In this document: positions 9,152-17,821 of the stretch, piece by piece
How the letters are laid out: each line of letters starts with the position of its first letter
How positions within the stretch are numbered: the first letter of the stretch is position 1
Assembly (NCBI RefSeq): GCF_030282845.1
Contig: NZ_JASTWE010000014.1
Coordinates: 1-64,000 of the forward strand
Reading direction: 5' to 3'
From: Pseudodesulfovibrio pelocollis
Lineage (GTDB): Bacteria > Desulfobacterota > Desulfovibrionia > Desulfovibrionales > Desulfovibrionaceae
Length of the DNA: 64,000 bases
The notes under the pieces: generated by a model
The model's database searches: none
What the model saw: the letters and a program-made list of their open reading frames with translations, nothing else
Told to the model about the DNA's origin: nothing
Program-made: the position numbers and the translations under genes

Positions 9152-9203
9152 TTTGACGAGATTTCCCCAGGCCCCATTGAGGAGTGGGGCTTGAGGATAG
9201 TGG

Positions 9204-9247
9204 AATGCGAGGCCTTTGACGCGCATGCGTCAAAGGCCTCGCGCATT
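9204..9247. repeat. 44-bp palindromic repeat, copy 1 (downstream of nrdD)
   Basis: A near-perfect hairpin: 14-bp arms at 9207-9220 and 9229-9242 around an eight-base loop, with outer AAT/ATT pairing. The same 44-bp element recurs at 12359-12402, after the cytochrome operon, differing only in the loop. Each copy lies 50-60 bases past a stop codon, so it may act as a transcription end or mRNA-stabilising element, or be a REP-type dispersed repeat. A smaller GCCCCA/TGGGGC hairpin precedes this copy (9171-9190). Confidence 0.8.
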
Positions 9248-9461
9248 TCCTGCCCGCCCCGGGGGACTGTTATAAATTTCCCCTTCTCATTGACACGTCG
9301 TCTCCTCCATGTATGTGTGAGATACTTTGGGGGATGCCCTGTGACTCGCTCTTTTCTTGTGGTTCCGCACGAGACGCGACCAACTGCGAACAACCGCAGT
9401 GAGACCTCGTGTCATTCGGCCGAATGGGCGCCTCTGCAAATGCAACACACGGGGGGTGTGG

Positions 9462-10778
9462 ATGATGACAAGCAGACAGATCATCGTTGTGACCACGGTC
9501 CTGATCATGTCCGCGCTGCTTTCAGCCTGCGGGCGGGAACCATCAGTGGACGTCAAAGCCGTGAAGGCCGAGCCCAAGACATTCGTCGGCTCGGACACAT
9601 GCCGCAACTGCCACCTGGAGCACTATGATTCGTGGAAAATGACCCTGCACAGCCGGATGCTGATCGACGTGAAGGAAAATCCTCACGCGATTGTTGCGGA
9701 CATGAACCCGGAGTTGATCCGGGCCGATCTCGAAAAAATCAAGGACAAGCTGAAGGTGCCCGTGGAGGACATCTACATTCCCGACCCGGCTGAGATCCTC
9801 TACGTCATCGGAACCCAGTGGAAGCAGCGGTATGTGATCAAGAAGGACGACATCTTCCATGTGGCGCCGGTGCAATACAACGTGGCATCCAAGCGCTGGG
9901 TCAACTACTATGAAGACGCCTGGGACAAGCGCGACTGGCTGGTGCGCTGCGGCGGATGCCACGCCACCGGCGTGGACCTGAAGAACTACACATTTTCGGA
10001 GTCGTCCATAGGCTGCGAGGCCTGCCATGGACCCGGCTCGCAGCACACCTCCATTCCCCGCACGGCCCTGTTTGAAAAACGGGAAACCATCATCAACCCG
10101 GCCAAGCTCACGGCTGGCGTGGCCGTGCAAATTTGCGGCTCCTGCCATACCCGCGGCAACTCCAAGGACCCCGACTTCAAAGAAGCGGGCTGGCCTGTCG
10201 GCTTCACGCCTGGCATGGTGCTTGAGCCCATCTATGAAAGCTCATACGACAAGGCCGACATGCGTCGGCTCTATCCCGATTTCGCGTCCCGTTCCCATCA
10301 TCAACAGTACATCGACTGGATGCAGTCCAAGCATGCGGAGCAAGGGGTAACGTGTACATCCTGCCACTCCGTGCATCGCATGGGCATCGCCCCCACCCGC
10401 TTCCAGACCAAGGAGGCAGGCTCAAGTCAGTGCCTGAGCTGCCACACCATGGTCAACGCCAACCGGGCGCACTCCATCCATTCATTCGCCAACTGCCTGG
10501 GCTGCCACATGCCGCGCATCGCCAGCACCGCTGAGCCCAACGACATCCGCAGCCACACCTTCAACGCCAGGGCTCCCATGGACGCCATCGACAACCCGGC
10601 CCTGCCGAACTCCTGCCAGGTCTGCCACTACCACAAGGATGACAGCCTGCAGGAACTGCAACGCAAGTACGAGATACTGACCCAGTTGCCCCAGCCGCAA
10701 GGAATGAGCATTCCTGCGGTGACCCGCGACACCTTCCCGCTGCCGGGTTCCGGCGGCAAGGCGGCTAAGACGGAGTAG
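9462..10778 (+). CDS. Octaheme c-type cytochrome lipoprotein
   Basis: A 438-residue exported cytochrome. The N-terminus has a signal peptide ending in the lipobox LSAC, so it should be anchored by lipid after secretion. Eight CxxCH heme-binding motifs are present (CRNCH, CGGCH, CEACH, CGSCH, CTSCH, CLSCH, CLGCH, CQVCH). CEACHGPGSQH is typical of the cytochrome c554-like multiheme family. It begins a three-gene operon with a triheme cytochrome and a cytochrome b, so it probably transfers electrons between the membrane quinone pool and a periplasmic acceptor or reductase. No catalytic signature lets me name a substrate. The start follows a G-rich site; a second ATG lies one codon later. Confidence 0.85.
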   Translation: MMTSRQIIVVTTVLIMSALLSACGREPSVDVKAVKAEPKTFVGSDTCRNCHLEHYDSWKMTLHSRMLIDVKENPHAIVADMNPELIRADLEKIKDKLKVPVEDIYIPDPAEILYVIGTQWKQRYVIKKDDIFHVAPVQYNVASKRWVNYYEDAWDKRDWLVRCGGCHATGVDLKNYTFSESSIGCEACHGPGSQHTSIPRTALFEKRETIINPAKLTAGVAVQICGSCHTRGNSKDPDFKEAGWPVGFTPGMVLEPIYESSYDKADMRRLYPDFASRSHHQQYIDWMQSKHAEQGVTCTSCHSVHRMGIAPTRFQTKEAGSSQCLSCHTMVNANRAHSIHSFANCLGCHMPRIASTAEPNDIRSHTFNARAPMDAIDNPALPNSCQVCHYHKDDSLQELQRKYEILTQLPQPQGMSIPAVTRDTFPLPGSGGKAAKTE

Positions 10779-10809
10779 ACCCGGAGGCGATCGCAACCCA
10801 GGGGGAACC

Positions 10810-11472
10810 ATGTGGAAGACAAGCTTGCCACCCCTGCTGATCGTGCTGATCCTCCTCCTGCCCCAGCCCGCGCCGGGGCAGGAGGAGATGTCCTCCCGAT
10901 ACTATCGGTATCGCAGCACGGAAATGAGCACAGGGGTCTACGAAGAATATGAAGTCCGTCCGCGAGGAGTCCAGGGACGCACCGACGGGGCGCGACAACA
11001 GGGGCGTGGCCTGAACAGAATTGCGGATGAGGAAGGCCGGGCGTTGAACCGGATATTCCTTAATGACGCCCATCGCGGGCTCGCCTACTATGAACAGCGC
11101 CGGTGCGTGGATTGTCACGCCCAGGAAGCCGAAAACAACCGGCACTATGTGCGCTACGGCATCACGTGCAGGCAGTGCCACGGCGAGGAGCCCATCGCCA
11201 GCAGCAACCACTTCTTCTCGCGGCTCAACAGTCTGCGCAGGCACACTCATGTCTGCGCCAAGTGCCATGAGGGAGCTGGCGTCTCCTTTGCCCTTTACGC
11301 CGTGCACGAGCCCAACCCGGCCAGCGCCGCCACGCTGGAGGTCATGCCCGTGCTCTCCTACGCCTTCTGGATCATGATCGCCGTGGCAGTGGGGACATTC
11401 GCCCTGTTCCTGCCCCACACCGTTTTGTGGGGGCTTCGCGAACTCCTGACCCGAAAGGTGGGACGAAAGTGA
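10810..11472 (+). CDS. Membrane-anchored triheme cytochrome c
   Basis: A 220-residue protein with an N-terminal signal peptide (residues 1-23, ending PAPGQ), a polar low-complexity stretch, three CxxCH motifs (CVDCH, CRQCH, CAKCH) and one C-terminal membrane helix (about 180-205). The heme domain faces the periplasm. It lies 31 bases after the octaheme gene and overlaps the cytochrome b gene by four bases (GTGA). This fits a linker between the cytochrome b and the octaheme protein. It resembles the small heme subunits of NapC/NrfH-like or Hmc-like redox complexes only in layout, so I give no name. Confidence 0.82.
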   Translation: MWKTSLPPLLIVLILLLPQPAPGQEEMSSRYYRYRSTEMSTGVYEEYEVRPRGVQGRTDGARQQGRGLNRIADEEGRALNRIFLNDAHRGLAYYEQRRCVDCHAQEAENNRHYVRYGITCRQCHGEEPIASSNHFFSRLNSLRRHTHVCAKCHEGAGVSFALYAVHEPNPASAATLEVMPVLSYAFWIMIAVAVGTFALFLPHTVLWGLRELLTRKVGRK

Positions 11473-12302
11473 CGACATCCGCCAAGACCCGGATCAAGCG
11501 CTTCACACCGATGCAACGCTTGTTCCATCTGACGCTCATGCTGACCTTTCTGATCCAGTCTGCAACCGGGCTGGCCAGAATGTATCATGAGACTGGCTGG
11601 GGGCAAGGGCTGGCGAACCTCTTCGGCGGGTTCTCCGGCGCCCTGACCATCCATATCGCCGTAGGGATATTCATGGTCTGCGCCTTTGTGGTTCATCTGG
11701 CCTACGCCATTTTCCTGCTCAGCAGGCGCGGAATGGTCGCGGGTCTCAGAGGCCCGGACTCCCTGATCCCCGGCCCGGGCGACATCAGGGAATTCATCAG
11801 CCATCTGCGATGGATTCTCGGGCTGTCGGCGCATCCGCCCCTTGACCGCTGGGGATATTGGGAAAAATTCGACTACTGGGCCGTGTTCTGGGGCATGATC
11901 ATCCTCGGCGGTACCGGGCTGCTACTGGCCACCCCGTTGGCCTCCAGCCAAGTCATTCCGGGATGGGGGCTCAATGTCGCCTTCTGGGTGCATCGGATAG
12001 AAGCAATCCTGGCCATGGCCCACATATTCATCATTCACTTCTTTGTGGTCCACCTCAGGCGGAGCCATTTTCCGATGGATTCTGCCATGTTTGATGGCAG
12101 CACAGATCTGGAAACAGCCCGAAACGAAAGATCCGCCTGGGTTGATCGGCTGACCGCCTCGGGTGAACTTGGCACGCGGCTGACAGTGGCCCCGCCCGCT
12201 CACAAGAAAATTATCCACCTGATCACGGGGCTCGGCGCCGTTGCCATTGGTCTCTTTCTGCTCGTGGGAAGCCTTATGCACGCGACCCGCATAACCTGGT
12301 AA
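11469..12302 (+). CDS. Di-heme cytochrome b membrane subunit
   Basis: A 277-residue integral membrane protein of the cytochrome b561 / formate dehydrogenase gamma-like group. It has about five hydrophobic helices with histidines positioned inside or next to them (for example MQRLFHLTLM, ALTIHIAVGIF and AMAHIFIIHFF), as expected for two b hemes. It likely exchanges electrons with menaquinone. The GTG start at 11469 overlaps the preceding stop codon and follows AGGTGGGA; starting further upstream would place coding sequence well inside the previous gene. It completes the octaheme/triheme/cytochrome b module. Confidence 0.85.
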   Translation: MTTSAKTRIKRFTPMQRLFHLTLMLTFLIQSATGLARMYHETGWGQGLANLFGGFSGALTIHIAVGIFMVCAFVVHLAYAIFLLSRRGMVAGLRGPDSLIPGPGDIREFISHLRWILGLSAHPPLDRWGYWEKFDYWAVFWGMIILGGTGLLLATPLASSQVIPGWGLNVAFWVHRIEAILAMAHIFIIHFFVVHLRRSHFPMDSAMFDGSTDLETARNERSAWVDRLTASGELGTRLTVAPPAHKKIIHLITGLGAVAIGLFLLVGSLMHATRITW

Positions 12303-12358
12303 CCCCTGGCCTTGAGCGACCGACACGACGAGGCCGGCGTTAATCCAAACACCTGCTG

Positions 12359-12402
12359 AATGCGAGGCCTTTGACACCCAAGCGTCAAAGGCCTCGCGCA
12401 TT
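12359..12402. repeat. 44-bp palindromic repeat, copy 2 (downstream of cytochrome operon)
   Basis: Second copy of the hairpin seen at 9204-9247. The arms (12362-12375 and 12384-12397) and the flanking AAT/GCATT are identical and in the same orientation; only the eight-base loop differs. It lies 57 bases past the cytochrome b stop codon. Confidence 0.8.
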
Positions 12403-12484
12403 GGCGAGGAATAATCCCGGGCGCGGGAGGGTCAACCCATCAGGGGGCTGTTCCGCCATGATTTTTTTTGCTAGAACAACGGAC

Positions 12485-12736
12485 ATGAAGTGTCCACGCT
12501 GCGGCAAGATCATCACGGCGGCAGCCGCCGCATGCAGGCACTGCGGGGTGCGCATCGCCAAGCCGTGCGAAAGGATCACGCGCAGGATGACGGCCAATGG
12601 CCGCATCGCCATGGCTTGCGGGGGCCTGCTCGCCTTCCTGGGCGTGGTCACCCTCATGGCCCAGGCCTATCCCGTGGGCATGCTCTTGGCCGTCATCGGC
12701 ATCACCTTCTGCGTCATCGGCAGGATGATGAGCTGA
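12485..12736 (+). CDS. Small zinc-ribbon membrane protein
   Basis: An 83-residue hypothetical protein. The N-terminus holds two CxxC pairs (CPRCG and CRHCG) forming a zinc ribbon; residues 40-80 contain two hydrophobic helices separated by a short turn (MAQAYPVG). The start is chosen at the MKCPRCG methionine because the upstream frame runs through the palindromic repeat. The ribosome binding site is weak. Function unknown. Confidence 0.65.
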   Translation: MKCPRCGKIITAAAAACRHCGVRIAKPCERITRRMTANGRIAMACGGLLAFLGVVTLMAQAYPVGMLLAVIGITFCVIGRMMS

Positions 12737-12790
12737 CCCCTCTGCCCTCCCGCCCGCCGACAGGCTGCCGGAACACTCCGGAGCAACGCC

Positions 12791-12988
12791 CTACTGCTGA
12801 CAATCGCGAAAACCCAGCTTGCGCAGCAGGGTCATGCCCGGGCACCAGTTGGTGAACCCGGATTGGAACAGATTGACGCCCACGACCGCCGCCAGCAGCA
12901 GCCACAGCCGCGAATAGCCAAAGGCCAGGACCAGACTCAGAAGTATCAGAAACCCGGCCAGGGAACGGAGTATCCTTTCCACAGTCAT
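12791..12988 (-). CDS. DUF2892-type small inner-membrane protein
   Basis: A 65-residue protein starting MTVERILRSLAGF with two hydrophobic helices and the NWCPGMTLLRKLG ending typical of the DUF2892 (YgaP membrane-part) family. These are often linked to rhodanese or sulfur-handling proteins, though no such partner is adjacent here. AAGGAGG lies just before the ATG, a strong ribosome binding site that decides this start over the longer open frame reaching 13174. Confidence 0.85.
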   Translation of the reverse strand: MTVERILRSLAGFLILLSLVLAFGYSRLWLLLAAVVGVNLFQSGFTNWCPGMTLLRKLGFRDCQQ

Positions 12989-13267
12989 ACGGCCTCCTTG
13001 TGTTTGGTGCCGTGAAGCGGTGCGCCCCGCAGGGGATGCCAGGGGGCAGACAACGACCATAGCACTGCGGCCGCGCCATGGGAAGCGGACGATGGCGACG
13101 GCAGGCCGCGCCTGAAAACAGGGGACAAATATGGGGGAAGAGGGGAAGGCAGTGAAGAGTTCTCCCGGCCGCACCGCAGCAGGGTGCCTCCCACGGGCAA
13201 GGGAAATACGGAACGGTGGAAGATCAGCCCCTGGCCGCTCCCGGACATCGGAAACGCGAGGGGAGCG

Positions 13268-13972
13268 CTAGGCCAGGATGTGGTACAAGGGGTAGGTCTC
13301 GGCGAAGACGACCTCGCCGTCGCTGCCCTTGATCTCCAGCCTGAGGCCGAAGACGTCCTTCTGCTCCACCCCGTCGGGCAGGGAAAAGGTGGTCTGCATG
13401 CGCTTGAAGCGCTGGATCTGGAAGGCGAGATCGCTGGCGTTGGTCTTGGCCATCTGCGTACCGCCGTCCTTCTTGACCAGGGCGATGGTCGCCTGTCCGG
13501 CTGCGGCCCGGGCCGACTGGAGGTTGTTCAGGTCGAAGCTGACAGTCATTTTGCGGCTGGACACCCTGGCCTGGAGGTTCTCCACGCTGACCAGCTGGGT
13601 GTCCACCCGGGTGAAAATGCGGTTGAGGTCCACGGCGTTCCCTTCCTTCTCCCGCTCCAGTTCCGAGGTGGCTGCGGCGAGCAGGGACTGCAACTCGGCG
13701 GGATCATAGGACTGAAGAATCTTCTCCATGTTGCCCAGCCGCTCAAGGCGGACCTCGGCATCGACCAGCCGCTGCTCAAGACTCTTGTTCTCCGTGCGCA
13801 GATCAACGTTGCGCTTGACCCCGCGCACCCCCATGAAGATGCCGCCCGCCGCGCACAGCAGCAGGAACACCTGAACGAAGATGAACATCTTGAGCCAGAA
13901 GGGGCTGACGCGATACCGGGTCACGTCCCGATCATCGCGCATGAAGAGAACGCTGTATTTCGAATTGCTCAT
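13268..13972 (-). CDS. Single-pass membrane coiled-coil protein, unknown function
   Basis: A 234-residue protein with a cytoplasmic N-terminus, one membrane helix near residues 30-52, a predicted coiled coil (about 58-110, rich in Leu, Glu and Arg), and a beta-rich C-terminal domain. I do not recognise the family. It is the last gene of the purB-pyrE-L,D-transpeptidase operon and overlaps the transpeptidase gene by ATGA, so the two may work together at the cell envelope. That start is preferred over the upstream ATG at 13987 because of the coupling. Confidence 0.75.
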   Translation of the reverse strand: MSNSKYSVLFMRDDRDVTRYRVSPFWLKMFIFVQVFLLLCAAGGIFMGVRGVKRNVDLRTENKSLEQRLVDAEVRLERLGNMEKILQSYDPAELQSLLAAATSELEREKEGNAVDLNRIFTRVDTQLVSVENLQARVSSRKMTVSFDLNNLQSARAAAGQATIALVKKDGGTQMAKTNASDLAFQIQRFKRMQTTFSLPDGVEQKDVFGLRLEIKGSDGEVVFAETYPLYHILA

Positions 13973-15225
13973 CGTCCCTGTCTCCACTCCTCGCTTTCGA
14001 TCTTCAACGCGCCGCCGTCCGGGACGAGGACAAGGGTCTTGCGACCAACATCGGAATAGCCAGAGGCATCCTGAAAGGTCTGCAAAAAGGCGACCTGGAG
14101 CCCGAGCGGATGCTGGCTCACAGTCAGTTCACCGATATCGAGTCTAACAGGCGCGGTTCTTGCCCACAATGTCTTTTTGAACTCCGTGATGGCTGCCGCG
14201 CTCCTGCGGGTGCCCTGGACCGCTCCCCGGGCGTAGAATCCGCTGTAGGCATCGGCGTCCATGGCGAGCCACGCGGCGCGCCATGCCTCCACGAACTCCC
14301 GCGACTGCTCGGTCTTGGCGGCCATGTACTTGGGGGTCAGGTCCTCGCTCGGACGAGTGTACTCGCGGCCCACGATGCGCCAGCGGCCCTGGTCGTCGCG
14401 CTGCCAGTAGAACCGCTTGCCCGTGTTGGTGGCCAGCCCGGTGGTGCGGTAGTACTGGTCGAACCAGGTCACCCAGTAGTCCGGCCCGGGGACGGCTTGG
14501 ATGTTGTCCACCATGACCTCTATCCACGGCTTGGAGGCGAAGACAGACTTCTTGTGCGCCTTGAAGGAGTTGAAGCCGTTGCGTTCGGACAGGGACATGC
14601 CCACCGGGTCGTAGTGCTCGAAAAAGGCATCGCTCATGCTCTCCCAGTCCCTGGCCCATTGTCTGAGCTGTCCGGCCAGGACCTCGGCCACCGCGTCCTC
14701 CTCGCCCGGCTCCTGGGTCCAGGTGAGGTCGTTGGCGATGATCACCGGGGTTCCCTGGACGAACTCGCGGGCCACATCGTGCATGTCGGGCACCTTGAGG
14801 GCCACGCACCCCTGGGTGTCGCGGGGCAGGAATTCCTTGCCCCGGCCGTGAATCCAGATACCGCTGCCCGTCTTGCCCTTGATGCGGTCAACGGGATTGG
14901 GATAATTGAGGGCGTAGGCGAGGTCGCCGTAGAGGTCCCAGTCCAGTTTCCAGTTGATGCGCTGGCCGATGAAATACACGCCCTCGGGGGTGCGCAGGTC
15001 GCCCTCCACCAGCTTGTCGCCGTCGGCCTGCCCCGTGGTGCAGGGGAAACGAAGCAGCTCGCGAAGCGGACTGAACCGCTCCAGCATGACCAGGGTCTGG
15101 GAGGTCTTGTCCACAGCCACTATCCGGGGCGGCCCGTAGGCGTGGGAGGACAGGGTGGAAACCCAGCCCTGGGCCAGGGCCGGCGCTGCGCACAGGATGT
15201 ATGTGAAAATGACAAGTAAACGCAT
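13969..15225 (-). CDS. L,D-transpeptidase family protein (YkuD domain, Cds6-like C-terminus)
   Basis: A 418-residue exported enzyme. A signal peptide (residues 1-18, ending APALA) precedes a YkuD domain with the active-site pattern HGRGKEF...RDTQGCVAL, the catalytic cysteine being in GCV. The remaining residues (about 215-418) form two NTF2/SnoaL-like segments, the arrangement seen in Cds6-type L,D-transpeptidases. The enzyme would cross-link or trim peptidoglycan stem peptides or attach proteins to the wall. A TTG five codons earlier also opens the frame, but the ATG at 15225 starts directly at the signal peptide. Confidence 0.82.
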   Translation of the reverse strand: MRLLVIFTYILCAAPALAQGWVSTLSSHAYGPPRIVAVDKTSQTLVMLERFSPLRELLRFPCTTGQADGDKLVEGDLRTPEGVYFIGQRINWKLDWDLYGDLAYALNYPNPVDRIKGKTGSGIWIHGRGKEFLPRDTQGCVALKVPDMHDVAREFVQGTPVIIANDLTWTQEPGEEDAVAEVLAGQLRQWARDWESMSDAFFEHYDPVGMSLSERNGFNSFKAHKKSVFASKPWIEVMVDNIQAVPGPDYWVTWFDQYYRTTGLATNTGKRFYWQRDDQGRWRIVGREYTRPSEDLTPKYMAAKTEQSREFVEAWRAAWLAMDADAYSGFYARGAVQGTRRSAAAITEFKKTLWARTAPVRLDIGELTVSQHPLGLQVAFLQTFQDASGYSDVGRKTLVLVPDGGALKIESEEWRQGR

Positions 15226-15291
15226 GCGGTTGCCAGACAACTCCTCGCCCTCAGGCTCCAGAACCCCCGAACAGGACCTTTGCGGGACGAT

Positions 15292-15852
15292 TCATCGTCC
15301 CCCGGCCGCCAACAACGCCTTGCGGGTGAAGATGGCGTCGAGCTTGAGGCCCGCCTCTTCCAGCCGTTCGCGCCCGCCTTCTTCGCGATCAAGCACGGCC
15401 AGGACCCCCGCTATCTCAAGCCCGGCGTCGCGAACGCGCTCGGCCGCCGTGAGCAGGGTGCCCCCGGTGGTGCAGACATCCTCCAGCAGCACGATCCTGT
15501 CGCCCTGCGCGAAGTTGGCCAGCCCTTCCAGATACTGTCCGGTGCCGTGCCCCTTGGCCTGCTTGCGGATGATGAATCCGGGCATGGGCCTCCCCTCAAT
15601 GTGGGAGACCACGGTCACGCTCGACACCAGCGGGTCAGCCCCGAGGGTCATCCCGCCAACCCCCTTGACCTCGAAATCCTTGAGCATTTCCACAAAGAGC
15701 CGCCCGATGAGGTAGCTCCCCTCCGGGTGCAGGGCGGTCTGCTTGCAATCGAAATAATAGTCGCTTTTTTTGCCCGAGGTCAACGTGAAGTCCCCTTCCT
15801 TGTAGGAAAGGTCCAGCAGCAGCCGGGCCAGCCGTGTCTTCAATTGGTTCAT
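15292..15852 (-). CDS. pyrE: Orotate phosphoribosyltransferase
   Basis: A 186-residue enzyme of pyrimidine synthesis that joins orotate to PRPP to give OMP. The PRPP-binding motif VLLEDVCTTGGTLL is intact, and the N-terminal KSDYYFDCK and the GMTLGADPL loop match the family. It follows purB by six bases, giving a small nucleotide-synthesis operon. The start is preceded by AGGGAT. Confidence 0.92.
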   Translation of the reverse strand: MNQLKTRLARLLLDLSYKEGDFTLTSGKKSDYYFDCKQTALHPEGSYLIGRLFVEMLKDFEVKGVGGMTLGADPLVSSVTVVSHIEGRPMPGFIIRKQAKGHGTGQYLEGLANFAQGDRIVLLEDVCTTGGTLLTAAERVRDAGLEIAGVLAVLDREEGGRERLEEAGLKLDAIFTRKALLAAGGR

Positions 15853-15858
15853 ATATCC

Positions 15859-17154
15859 CTATCCCTTGAACACCCGGGCGAAGATGTCGTTCTCGTAACG
15901 CTTGTAATACGAGGGGTCGAAGGCTTCGTCAAGGACGTTAGCCCCAAGCCGGGCCGTCACCGACGGATCTCTGCGGATTTCCTCCTCGAACTGGACGCGC
16001 TCGGACCAGCAGCGCATGGCCACCTTCTGGACCATCTCATAGGCCTCCTGGCGCTTGAGCCCGGTGGCGATGAGGGCGTTGAGCACCCGCTGCGAATAGA
16101 AGAGGCCGAAGGAGCCTTCAAGGTTGCGCCGGATGTTGTCCTCCTTGACCACCAGCCGATTGAGCACGCCGCTCATGCGATGCAGCATGTAGTCGATGAG
16201 GGCCGTGGTGTCGGGCATGATCATGCGCTCCACCGAGGAATGGCTGATGTCGCGCTCGTGCCACAGGGCCTGGTTTTCCATGGCCGCCAGGGAGTTGGAG
16301 CGGACGAGCCGGGCCAGCCCGCAGAGATTTTCGGCCGAGATGGGGTTCTTCTTGTGGGGCATGGCCGAGGAGCCCTTCTGCCCGGCGCTGAACCCCTCCT
16401 CCACCTCCAGCACCTCGGTGCGTTGCAGGTGGCGCAGTTCAAGCCCCAGCCGCTCGATGCCGCCAGCCAGTATGGCCAGGGCGGTGAAGAACTGGGCATA
16501 GCGGTCGCGCTGGACGATCTGGGTGGAGTGCGGGTCCGCCTTGAGGCCGAGCAGGGCGCAGGTGCGCTCCTCCAGTTCGGGACTCAGGTGGGCGAAGGTG
16601 CCCACCGCGCCCGAGAGCTTGCCCACGCGCACAGCCTCGCGCGCGGCCTCGAACCGCTCCTTGTGGCGCTGGAATTCGGCGTGAAAGCCCGCGAACTTGA
16701 GGCCGTAGGTGGTGGGTTCGGCGTGGATGCCGTGGGTGCGGCCCATGCACAGGAGCCCCTTGTGCTGGTGGGCCATGTTCTTGAGGACGTCCAGGATGGT
16801 GTCGATGCCCTCGGCGATGATGGCCCCGGCACGGGTCAGGAGCACGCCGTTGGCCGTGTCCACGATGTCCGACGAGGTGCAGCCCAGGTGAATGTAGCGG
16901 GAATTGGGGCCGACCTTTTCTTCCACTGCGGTCAGGAAGGCGATGACGTCGTGCTTGGTGGTCTCCTCGATCTCGAGGATGCGGTCCAGGTCGAAGTCTG
17001 CCTTGGCGTGGATCTCGTCGCAGGCGTCCATGGGCACCCTGCCCATGTCGGCCCAGGCGCGGGTCACGGCCAGTTCCACCTCAAGCCATACCCTGAACTT
17101 GTTCTCCAGGGTCCACAACTCTCTCATCGCCGGGCGGGAATATCTGTCGAGCAT
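15859..17154 (-). CDS. purB: Adenylosuccinate lyase
   Basis: A 431-residue member of the fumarase/aspartase superfamily. The superfamily signature GSSAMPHKKNP is present, as are the TSSDIVDT and GRTHG active-site segments. It catalyses two steps: SAICAR to AICAR, and adenylosuccinate to AMP. It heads the minus-strand run purB, pyrE, L,D-transpeptidase, coiled-coil protein. AAGGAAGAGAG precedes the start. Confidence 0.95.
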   Translation of the reverse strand: MLDRYSRPAMRELWTLENKFRVWLEVELAVTRAWADMGRVPMDACDEIHAKADFDLDRILEIEETTKHDVIAFLTAVEEKVGPNSRYIHLGCTSSDIVDTANGVLLTRAGAIIAEGIDTILDVLKNMAHQHKGLLCMGRTHGIHAEPTTYGLKFAGFHAEFQRHKERFEAAREAVRVGKLSGAVGTFAHLSPELEERTCALLGLKADPHSTQIVQRDRYAQFFTALAILAGGIERLGLELRHLQRTEVLEVEEGFSAGQKGSSAMPHKKNPISAENLCGLARLVRSNSLAAMENQALWHERDISHSSVERMIMPDTTALIDYMLHRMSGVLNRLVVKEDNIRRNLEGSFGLFYSQRVLNALIATGLKRQEAYEMVQKVAMRCWSERVQFEEEIRRDPSVTARLGANVLDEAFDPSYYKRYENDIFARVFKG

Positions 17155-17216
17155 GCTCTCTTCCTTGTGGAAATTCTCTGCGTGGAAATTCGATGCGGCG
17201 CGTGTGCCGTCAAGAA

Positions 17217-17240
17217 AAAAGGCAGCCGGGGCTGCCTTTT
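17217..17240 (-). terminator. Terminator of the FmdB-type gene
   Basis: A GGCAGC/GCTGCC hairpin flanked by A and T runs lies ten bases past the stop codon of the minus-strand zinc ribbon gene, with six T residues on that strand. It separates that gene from purB. Confidence 0.85.
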
Positions 17241-17250
17241 CCGCTGTTCG

Positions 17251-17661
17251 TCAGGATGCGGACCCTGCGGACGGCGTGTCCGCGGCCCCTTTCTTGCCCA
17301 CTGGGACCGCGTCGCCGCCACCGGCCTTGCAGTCTGCTCCGCCACCGGCTTTGCGATCTGGCCCGCCGCCGGCTTTGCGATCTGCTCCGCCACCGGCTTT
17401 GCAGCCGGGCGACGCGCAGTCTGCCGTGCCCGATACGGCCTTGCAGTCCGCGTCGGCGCAGGACGCCGGGACATCGGGCTTCTTGCCCGCGTAGTCGGTC
17501 ACATACCAGCCCGACCCCTTCAACTGGAAAGACGTGTGCGAGATGAGCCTGTTTGCGGGACAGCCGCACTCGGGACAGGCCATCTCACGCTCTTCAAAGC
17601 CGGACTGCCACTCCTCGAACACGGTGTCGCAGCCCGTGCATTGATACTCATAGATGGGCAT
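17251..17661 (-). CDS. FmdB-type zinc ribbon protein with repetitive tail
   Basis: A 136-residue protein. Residues 1-50 are the FmdB/CxxC_CXXC_SSSS putative regulatory zinc ribbon ([11 protein letters not shown], then CPECG). The C-terminal half is a low-complexity tail with several cysteines, encoded partly by four 24-bp repeats (17317-17412) that give KAGGGADR-like octapeptides. The family's function is not established; a role in gene regulation has been suggested from one amide-utilisation locus. The ATG at 17661 begins the conserved domain; the upstream TTG is less likely. Confidence 0.85.
   Translation of the reverse strand: MPIYEYQCTGCDTVFEEWQSGFEEREMACPECGCPANRLISHTSFQLKGSGWYVTDYAGKKPDVPASCADADCKAVSGTADCASPGCKAGGGADRKAGGGPDRKAGGGADCKAGGGDAVPVGKKGAADTPSAGSAS
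17317..17412. repeat. Four 24-bp in-frame tandem repeats
   Basis: Units begin at 17317, 17341, 17365 and 17389 and differ by a few bases. They lie in the tail of the FmdB-type gene and encode repeats of Gly-Gly-Gly-Ala-Asp-(Arg/Cys)-Lys-Ala. Such in-frame repeats can change number by slippage. Confidence 0.85.
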
Positions 17662-17707
17662 AAGCAAGCCCCCTAGGACTTCAATGGATTACGATGATAA
17701 TAAAGGC

Positions 17708-17821
17708 TTACGCCTTGGCCTCGGCCTTGGCCTCGCGGATGCGTGCCTTGATCGCCTTCATCCGGCGGTGACGCTTGCGATCCAGCTCTTTCTTGCGCTC
17801 ATGCTTCTTGTGACGTGCCAT
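17708..17821 (-). CDS. Tiny basic protein (37 residues)
   Basis: A 37-residue open frame starting MARHKKHERKKELD and ending in alanine/lysine-rich sequence; over a third of residues are Lys, Arg or His. A strong AAGGAGG lies seven bases before its ATG, which makes translation likely despite the small size. It resembles ribosome- or nucleic-acid-associated small basic proteins in composition only. It lies 46 bases upstream of the FmdB-type gene on the same strand. Confidence 0.7.
   Translation of the reverse strand: MARHKKHERKKELDRKRHRRMKAIKARIREAKAEAKA

Noticed and set aside
7139-9226. Minus-strand open frame of 695 codons
   Set aside because: Antisense shadow of nrdD, whose ATP cone, zinc site and glycyl radical loop are all present.
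15280-17676. Plus-strand open frame of 798 codons
   Set aside because: Antisense to pyrE, purB and the FmdB-type gene, all certain; low-complexity translation.
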